From NCBI RefSeq assembly GCF_036226885.1, contig NZ_CP109027.1, positions 7,254,001 to 7,318,000 of the forward strand: a stretch of DNA of 64,000 nt, read 5' to 3'. The DNA comes from Streptomyces sp. NBC_00663 (GTDB taxonomy: Bacteria > Actinomycetota > Actinomycetes > Streptomycetales > Streptomycetaceae). The position numbers and the translations under genes are program-made. Positions 59,173 through 64,000 of the stretch are shown here, one piece after another (within the stretch, counting starts at the first letter, position 1; each line of letters begins with the position of its first letter). The notes below the pieces were generated by a model. That model saw only the letters and a program-made list of their open reading frames with translations. It ran no database searches and had not been told where the DNA came from.

Positions 59173-60219
59173 TCAGTAGGTGACCGTGATGCGCCGGGCG
59201 GGACCGTCGACGCGTACGAGACCGCCGTAGGGGATCACCAGTTGAGGATCGGTGTGGCCGAAGTCCACGTCGAAGACGATCGTGGTGTCGGGGGCGTACA
59301 CGCGCATCGCACGGAGTACCGCTTCGCGCTGCTCAGCCGCGTAACGGTCGGCTTCCTCCGGGCTGTTGGGCCGCTCGAAGGACCAGGTCTTCGCGCGCCC
59401 CATCAGAAGCGCGGAGAAACGCTGGAGCAGGCCGCGCTCGCCCATGTTGCGCAGGGTGCGGAAGACCTCCTCGCCGCTGGGCAGTTCCTCGGAGGTCTCC
59501 AGGAGCAGCACTCCGCCGTCGTACGCGCTCAGGTCGCGTGCGATCTCGCGGTCGGCCATCAGCAGCCATCCCAGGATCTCCAGGCAGCCGCCCCAACTGC
59601 GGCCCTCGATCACCCGGTCGGGGTTGACCCAGCTCCAGCCGTCGCCGGGCCGGGTCTGCGGTGCCGTCTCGAAGGTCGCCGGGTCCGCCCAGTCCCGGTT
59701 GACGTCGTTCCAGTGCTCGGCGGGCGCGAGTTCGTACTCTCCGGAGGTGAACAGCGCGGCCCGCAGCGACTCGGCGGTGAGCGTGTCCATGGCCACCGGA
59801 CGCCCGAGCGCGGTCATCACGGCCGCGCCGTGGTAGCCGACGATGCCGGTGTTGCTCAGAAAGGCCAGCAGGTTGGTGTTGTCGCTCATCCCGAAGAACG
59901 GCTTCGGGTTCGCCCGGATCAACTCCCGGTCCAGGAACGGCAGTACGGTGATCTGGTCGTCGCCCCCGATCGAGGCCATGATCACCTTGATGTCCGGGTC
60001 GGCGAAGGCGGCGTTGACGTCGGCGGCCCGCTCCCGCGGGGTCGCGCCCATCCTGCGCGTCGTCGGGTACTCGACGGGTACGAGGCCGAACTCCTCGCGC
60101 AGTCGCTCCAGCCCCAGTTCGTACGGGCGCGGGAAGAGCCCGGGCAGCCCGGCGCCGGGCGAGATGACGGCTATACGGTCACCGGGGGAGGGCTTGGGCG
60201 GGTACGAGATCGTCGTCAT
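59173..60219 (-). CDS. S66 peptidase / LD-carboxypeptidase (MccF-like)
   Basis: 348 aa. Serine peptidase family S66: PGDRIAVISPGAGLPGLFP, IMASIGGDDQITVLPFLDRELIRANPKPFFGMSDNTNLLAFL (nucleophile Ser in GMSDNT), GGVLLLETSEELPS (Glu), and FDVDFGHTDPQLVIPYGGLVRVD (His). S66 enzymes trim LD-peptide bonds of cell wall peptides or hydrolyse microcin C-type toxins (MccF). No signal peptide, so cytoplasmic: either murein recycling or immunity. ATG 60219; a -10-like CCGTAC sits close upstream. Confidence 0.93.
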   Translation of the reverse strand: MTTISYPPKPSPGDRIAVISPGAGLPGLFPRPYELGLERLREEFGLVPVEYPTTRRMGATPRERAADVNAAFADPDIKVIMASIGGDDQITVLPFLDRELIRANPKPFFGMSDNTNLLAFLSNTGIVGYHGAAVMTALGRPVAMDTLTAESLRAALFTSGEYELAPAEHWNDVNRDWADPATFETAPQTRPGDGWSWVNPDRVIEGRSWGGCLEILGWLLMADREIARDLSAYDGGVLLLETSEELPSGEEVFRTLRNMGERGLLQRFSALLMGRAKTWSFERPNSPEEADRYAAEQREAVLRAMRVYAPDTTIVFDVDFGHTDPQLVIPYGGLVRVDGPARRITVTY

Positions 60220-60322
60220 TCCGGGAGGGTACGGGCCGCACCGCGCCCGGCGCACCGTGATAAACCGGGTCTGAGCAGCGGTCTTCAATGGGCCGCCGAC
60301 CCATCACCGGACCGGAGGAACC

Positions 60323-60796
60323 GTGCCCCGCACCCTGGCCAACGCCCCGATCATGATCCTCAACGGCCCCAATCTGAACCTGCTCGGGCAGCGTCAGCCG
60401 GAGATCTACGGCAAGGACACGCTGGCCGACGTCGAGTCCCTGTGCGCCAAGGCGGCGGCCGCGCACGGCGGCACGGTGGACTTCCGTCAGTCCAACCACG
60501 AGGGCGAGCTGGTCGACTGGATCCACGAGGCGCGGCTGAACCACTGCGGGATCGTCATCAACCCCGGCGCCTACTCGCACACCTCGGTCGCGATCCTGGA
60601 CGCCCTCAACACCTGTGACGGACTGCCCGTGTTGGAGGTCCACATCTCCAACATCCACCAGCGCGAGACCTTCCGGCACCACTCGTACGTCTCCCTGCGC
60701 GCCGACGGCGTCATCGCGGGCTGCGGGGTGCAGGGGTACGTGTTCGGTGTGGAGCGGGTCGCGGCGCTGGTCGGGGCGGCACAGGCCGACGTGTAA
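60323..60796 (+). CDS. aroQ: type II 3-dehydroquinate dehydratase
   Basis: 157 aa. Third step of the shikimate pathway (3-dehydroquinate to 3-dehydroshikimate), a dodecameric enzyme. Family marks: ILNGPNLNLLGQRQPEIYG (flexible lid with the catalytic Tyr/Arg), VINPGAYSHTSVAILDAL and VEVHISNIHQRETFRHHSYVSL (here LEVHISNI). Full length, as expected. GTG 60323 follows GGAGG. Divergent from the S66 peptidase. Confidence 0.97.
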   Translation: MPRTLANAPIMILNGPNLNLLGQRQPEIYGKDTLADVESLCAKAAAAHGGTVDFRQSNHEGELVDWIHEARLNHCGIVINPGAYSHTSVAILDALNTCDGLPVLEVHISNIHQRETFRHHSYVSLRADGVIAGCGVQGYVFGVERVAALVGAAQADV

Positions 60797-60864
60797 GGAC
60801 CGATGGCCTGGAGGGCGGTCGTTACAGCCACCTTTACCGCCTTACAGAGCCGCCCTTCACCGCC

Positions 60865-61629
60865 TTACAGTCGGCCCGCCTCCACGATCCGTCGCAGGAA
60901 CCGCTGTGTGCGCTCCTGCTGCGGGTCGCCGAAGATCTGCTCGGCCGTCCCGCGTTCCAGGACAACGCCTCCGTCCAGAAAACAAACCTGGTCGGCGACG
61001 TCCCGCGCGAAGCCCATCTCGTGCGTGGCCAGCACCATGGTCATGCCGTCGTCCTTCAGATCGCGGACGACGGTGAGGACCTCGCCGACGAGCTCAGGGT
61101 CGAGGGCGGCGGTGATCTCGTCGAGCAGCAGCAGCCGGGGACGTACGGCCAGAGCCCGCACGATCGCCACCCGCTGCTGCTGACCGCCGCTCAGCCGGTC
61201 CGGGTACTCGCCCGCCTTCCCGCCGAGCCCGAGCCGCTCCAGCAGCTCCCTGCCGCGTTCCTCGGCCTGGGTGCGGGACACCCCGTGCACCCGGCGCGGG
61301 GCAAGGGTGATGTTCTCCAGCACGGTCATGTGCGGGAAGAGGTTGTACGCCTGGAAGACCACGCCGATACGGCGGCGTACCGCGTCCTGGTCGGCGCCCG
61401 GGTCGGTGATCTCCTCGCCGTCCAGCCAGATCGCGCCGTCGTCGATCTCCTCCAGGAGGTTGGCGCAGCGCAGCAGCGTGGACTTGCCGGAACCGGAGGC
61501 GCCGATCAGCGCGGTCACGGTGTGCGGGGCGACCTCCAGGTCGACGTCCCGCAGCACGACCGAGTCACCGAAGGTCTTGCGGACGGACTCCATCCGCAGC
61601 ACGGCGGACGCGTCGGGGGTGTCGCTCAT
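60865..61629 (-). CDS. polar amino acid ABC transporter, ATP-binding protein
   Basis: 254 aa. Walker A is GASGSGKST (residues 43-51), Q-loop FQAYNLFPHMTVLEN, signature LSGGQQQRVAIVRAL, Walker B LLLLDEITAALDPE, H-loop THEMGFARDVADQVCFLDGGVVLE. The usual DEPTSALD is DEITAALD here, with Ile for Pro after the catalytic Glu, which is uncommon but seen. It belongs to the glutamine/glutamate/arginine group. ATG 61629 with GGAGG six bases upstream; overlaps the permease stop (ATGTGA region). Confidence 0.95.
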   Translation of the reverse strand: MSDTPDASAVLRMESVRKTFGDSVVLRDVDLEVAPHTVTALIGASGSGKSTLLRCANLLEEIDDGAIWLDGEEITDPGADQDAVRRRIGVVFQAYNLFPHMTVLENITLAPRRVHGVSRTQAEERGRELLERLGLGGKAGEYPDRLSGGQQQRVAIVRALAVRPRLLLLDEITAALDPELVGEVLTVVRDLKDDGMTMVLATHEMGFARDVADQVCFLDGGVVLERGTAEQIFGDPQQERTQRFLRRIVEAGRL

Positions 61630-62522
61630 GTGGTGCCTCCCTGGGCCCGCTGACGGTCCATCCGAGCCGTCACCCAGTCCGTGAAGCGGGTCATCGGGAT
61701 GGTCAGCGCCACGAACACCAGGCCCGCGACGATGTACGGCGTGTAGTTGAGGCTGCGGCCCACGATGATGTCGGCGGCCCGTACGGCGTCCACCGCGCCG
61801 CCGATCGACACGAGCCCGGTGTCCTTCTGTAGCGACACCAGGTCGTTGAGCAGCGGCGGCACCTGACGGCGCACCGCCTGCGGCAGCACCACGTACCGCA
61901 GCGCCTGCCGGTTGGAGAGGCCGAGGGAGCGGGCCGCGGCGCGCTGCGAGGGGTGGATGGACTCGATGCCGGCGCGGAACACCTCGGCGACGTACGCCGA
62001 GTACGTCAGTGTCAGCGCCGTGCCGCCCAGCCACACCGGGTCGACCGTCACGCCCTGGAGCCGCAGCGCGGGAACGCCCAGGACGACGATCATGAGGTTG
62101 ATGATGAGCGGAAGTCCGCGGAAGAAGTCCGTGTAGGCGGCGGCCAGCACCCGCAGCGGGAAGAACACCGGGCCGCGCAGCGTACGGGCCACGGCGATGA
62201 GCATGCCGAGGACGAGCACGGCCGCGCCGCAGATCAGCAGCAGCCGGACGTTGAGCCAGAGCCCTTCGAGGATCTTGGGCAGCGCCTCGCGCGCGTACTG
62301 CCCGTTGAAGAAGGTCTCCTTGGTGCGCGGCCAGCCGGGCGCGTTGACGACGACCAGATAGAGGACGACCGCCGTCACGAGCGTCGAGACCGCGGCGATC
62401 GCCGTGGCGCGGCGGGAGCGGGCGCGCTGGTGGCGCTCGCGTTCCAGTCGCCGCGCGGAGGGCGTGTACGCGTCGACCGGGTCCGGCGTCTCCGCGCCGG
62501 ACTCGTCCTTCGTGAGCGTCAC
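61626..62522 (-). CDS. polar amino acid ABC transporter, permease
   Basis: 298 aa. About six membrane segments, the first at residues 35-55 (AIAAVSTLVTAVVLYLVVV). The HisM/GlnP-type conserved loop is FRGLPLIINLMIVVLGVPAL, with EVFRAGIESIHPSQRAAARSLGLSNRQALRYVVLPQAVRRQVPPLLNDLVSLQKDTGLVSIGG (EAA motif). GTG overlaps the stop of the binding-protein gene (GTGA), so translation is coupled. One permease gene only, which probably forms a homodimer. Confidence 0.95.
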   Translation of the reverse strand: MTLTKDESGAETPDPVDAYTPSARRLERERHQRARSRRATAIAAVSTLVTAVVLYLVVVNAPGWPRTKETFFNGQYAREALPKILEGLWLNVRLLLICGAAVLVLGMLIAVARTLRGPVFFPLRVLAAAYTDFFRGLPLIINLMIVVLGVPALRLQGVTVDPVWLGGTALTLTYSAYVAEVFRAGIESIHPSQRAAARSLGLSNRQALRYVVLPQAVRRQVPPLLNDLVSLQKDTGLVSIGGAVDAVRAADIIVGRSLNYTPYIVAGLVFVALTIPMTRFTDWVTARMDRQRAQGGTT

Positions 62523-63406
62523 TTGAGCACCGGGGCGTCGACGGCGTCGGACAGCCACTGCTGCTCGATCTTCGCCAGCGTGCCGTCCTTGCGCAGGGTG
62601 TCCACGGCGTCGGTCACGCAGGACGTGAGCGCGCTGCCCTTGTCGAGGACGAGCCCGAACTGCTCCGGAGTGCCGCTCTGGTTCTCGAACTGGCCGACGA
62701 TCTCGGCGTCCGTCACCTCGGCCGCCGTGATGTAGAAGGCGGTCGGCAGGTCCACGACGATGGCGTCCACCTGGCCGTTCTTCAGGGCGGACTTGGCCTG
62801 GTCGTTCTTGGCGTAGGCGGCGGCCTGCTGCGTCGGCTTCACCACGTCCTCGATGTAGTTCAGGCTGGTGGTGCCGACCTGGGCGCCCAGCTTGAGGCCC
62901 TTGAGGTCCGCGATGCTCGTCGCCTTGGCGGCCTTGGAGCCCTTGAGGGCGATGACGGCTTGGCGCACGTCGTAGTAGCCGGACGAGAAGTCCACGGCCT
63001 TCTTGCGCTCGGCGCTGATCGACACCTGGTTGATGTCGAAGTCGAACGTCTTCTCCCCGGGCGCGAACGCCTTGTTGAAGGGGACGCTCTGCCAGACGAC
63101 GGCGCTCTTGTCGTAACCGAGCCGCTCCGCCACCGCGTAGGCGACCGCGGACTCGAATCCCTTGCCGTTGGCGGGCTTGTCGTCCTTGAACCAGGGCTCG
63201 TACGCCGGCTCGTCGGTGGCGATCGTCAGCTTGCCGGACGTCTTGGTGGCGAGCTTGCCCTTGGTGCACGCGGTGCCCTTCGTCGACCCCGAGGGCTTGG
63301 CCGCCGAGTCCTCCTCGGGCTGCGGAGCGCAGCCGACGGCGGTGGCGAGCAGGGCTATCGTTCCGGCGGCTACGGCGCGGCGCAGGGCGCTGGGGGCGAG
63401 GTGCAT
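62519..63406 (-). CDS. polar amino acid ABC transporter, substrate-binding lipoprotein
   Basis: 295 aa. The signal is MHLAPSALRRAVAAGTIALLATAVGC with the lipid-attached Cys26 (AVGC, a relaxed lipobox). The family 3 binding fold has SGKLTIATDEPAYEPWF at the start, FESAVAYAVAERLGY, FDFDINQVSISAERKKAVDFSSGYYDVRQAVIALKGS, and a C-terminal LRKDGTLAKIEQQWLSD. Binds a polar amino acid; which one is not clear. First gene of the three-gene operon. ATG 63406 is chosen for the lipoprotein signal, but it lacks a Shine-Dalgarno. Confidence 0.94.
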   Translation of the reverse strand: MHLAPSALRRAVAAGTIALLATAVGCAPQPEEDSAAKPSGSTKGTACTKGKLATKTSGKLTIATDEPAYEPWFKDDKPANGKGFESAVAYAVAERLGYDKSAVVWQSVPFNKAFAPGEKTFDFDINQVSISAERKKAVDFSSGYYDVRQAVIALKGSKAAKATSIADLKGLKLGAQVGTTSLNYIEDVVKPTQQAAAYAKNDQAKSALKNGQVDAIVVDLPTAFYITAAEVTDAEIVGQFENQSGTPEQFGLVLDKGSALTSCVTDAVDTLRKDGTLAKIEQQWLSDAVDAPVLK

Positions 63407-63769
63407 GGCGGGAGATTGACAGGACGTCGCCTCGTTTGTCGAGGTCACGTCGGCTTTTGTCCGCATACTGGGAACGGGTGTTGCGTTCTCGTGAACGGTC
63501 CCTGTGCGGGGTACGTCGCCGGGGCCGCCGGTCGAGGGCGGGGATCGGAAGACCGGCGGCCCGTACCGCGCAGGAGCCGTCATCCTGTGCGGGGCGGTTA
63601 CCAGTTGACCGCGCAACAAGGCAGGCCGGGAGCGTGCGGATGACACCGGCGTGTGCGAAGGGTTCACACGGGGCGCGTGCGTGCGCGTGCACGCCGGGCG
63701 TGCGGAATGGCCCTGTGCGCCCCGGCCTTCACGCGCCGCGCGTGCGGAGCGCTGCGGGCGCCCCGGCGT
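63407..63769. other. intergenic region before the amino acid importer
   Basis: No gene is seen in these 363 bases. Short inverted repeats are present: CCTCG-TTTGT-CGAGG (about 63430-63444), and CGTTC-N4-GAACG (about 63484-63497). The second does not match the actinobacterial LexA box (CGAAC-N4-GTTCG). The latter part is a GCGTG-rich stretch. Confidence 0.5.
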
Positions 63770-64000
63770 TCACCACCCGCGCGCGTGCCACTCCGGCAGA
63801 TGCGGTCGCTCGGCGCCCAGCGTCGTGTCGTTGCCGTGCCCCGGGTAGACCCATGTCTCGTCCGGCAGGACGTCGAAGATCTTCGTCTCCACGTCGCGGA
63901 TCAGGCTGGCGAACGCCTCGGGGTCCTTCCATGTGTTGCCCACGCCGCCGGGGAAGAGGCAGTCGCCGGTGAACACATGGGGGTGGCCGTGCGGGTCGTC
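63770..64000 (-). CDS. MBL-fold metallo-hydrolase (glyoxalase II-like), 3' end only
   Basis: The last 76 residues: HVFTGDCLFPGGVGNTWKDPEAFASLIRDVETKIFDVLPDETWVYPGHGNDTTLGAERPHLPEWHARGW. TGDCLF (metal ligand Asp) and VYPGHGNDTT (ligand His) are late motifs of the metallo-beta-lactamase fold, hydroxyacylglutathione hydrolase type. The N-terminal HxHxDH motif is outside the window. Specific substrate unknown. Confidence 0.88.
   Translation of the reverse strand, partial: DDPHGHPHVFTGDCLFPGGVGNTWKDPEAFASLIRDVETKIFDVLPDETWVYPGHGNDTTLGAERPHLPEWHARGW

Noticed and set aside
63484..63497. LexA box
   Set aside because: The repeat is CGTTC-N4-GAACG, the reverse of the actinobacterial CGAAC-N4-GTTCG.

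Overview
The window looks like a chromosomal core segment of a Streptomyces (at least a close streptomycete). GC is very high with strong G/C third-position bias, and GTG starts are frequent. Family content fits too: XRE/DUF397/anti-sigma-like ATPase set, PAC2, TerD/TerC, DUF2293 and F420-type PPOX proteins. Two short sequences that I recall as common streptomycete intergenic repeats are present (near 5.3 and 10.35 kb). There are no rRNA or tRNA genes, no CRISPR array, no insertion sequence and no prophage.

Layout. 0-10.3 kb: the 5' part of hrpB (running off the left edge), a small unknown gene, a methyltransferase, then rpsA with a textbook promoter and terminator, PAC2, coaE, a TPR protein, a DUF6343-like membrane protein, an acyltransferase, a methyltransferase and DoxX. 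10.4-16 kb: an S4 RNA-binding protein, uracil-DNA glycosylase, prolyl iminopeptidase, and a likely hydantoin/allantoin-type module (GntR regulator with a perfect operator palindrome, NCS1 permease, racemase). 16-21 kb: a ruined GH6 cellulase, a RidA/GNAT pair, an unknown gene with a DNA-damage-type promoter, a nucleotidyltransferase and a conserved unknown protein. 21-32 kb: FUSC protein, EEP nuclease, an amidohydrolase/deaminase, DUF899, an ABC exporter, and a developmental-type regulator set (ATPase / XRE-DUF5753 / DUF397). 32-43.2 kb: an internally deleted tyrosine phosphatase, a MocR/AhpD-like pair, an orphan gltD, small redox and regulatory genes, CBS and CorA. 43.2-49.9 kb: pseudouridine catabolism (psuG plus a PfkB kinase), VOC, glutathione-independent formaldehyde dehydrogenase, ogt, a secreted GDPD and an MHYT sensor. 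49.9-56.2 kb: uvrB, TerD, a large TerD fusion, and TerC behind a Mn2+ riboswitch. 56.2-64 kb: a Ca2+/H+ antiporter, MFS, an S66 peptidase, aroQ, a polar amino acid ABC importer, and the 3' end of an MBL-fold hydrolase.

How genes work together. The most coherent theme is stress and DNA damage. uvrB and ogt carry exact copies of the actinobacterial LexA-independent damage promoter (TTGTCAGTG-N8-TAnnnT, the PafBC type), placed so that both mRNAs would be leaderless. The terD gene just downstream has a one-mismatch copy, and an unknown gene (18151-18837) has a perfect -35 part. With the Mn2+ riboswitch on terC, this suggests a linked repair/metal/tellurite-type stress island, uvrB-terD-terD fusion-terC. 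The large TerD fusion has a C-terminal half that reads like an FtsK/HerA-type ATPase fold that has lost its P-loop.

The window is also rich in short tandem repeats, with units of 8, 11, 13, 15, 21, 27, 30 and 60 bp. Several sit inside reading frames (the ATPase tail, FUSC loop and S4-protein N-terminus) and are likely hot spots of strain variation. Domain names marked as recalled were not checked against databases.
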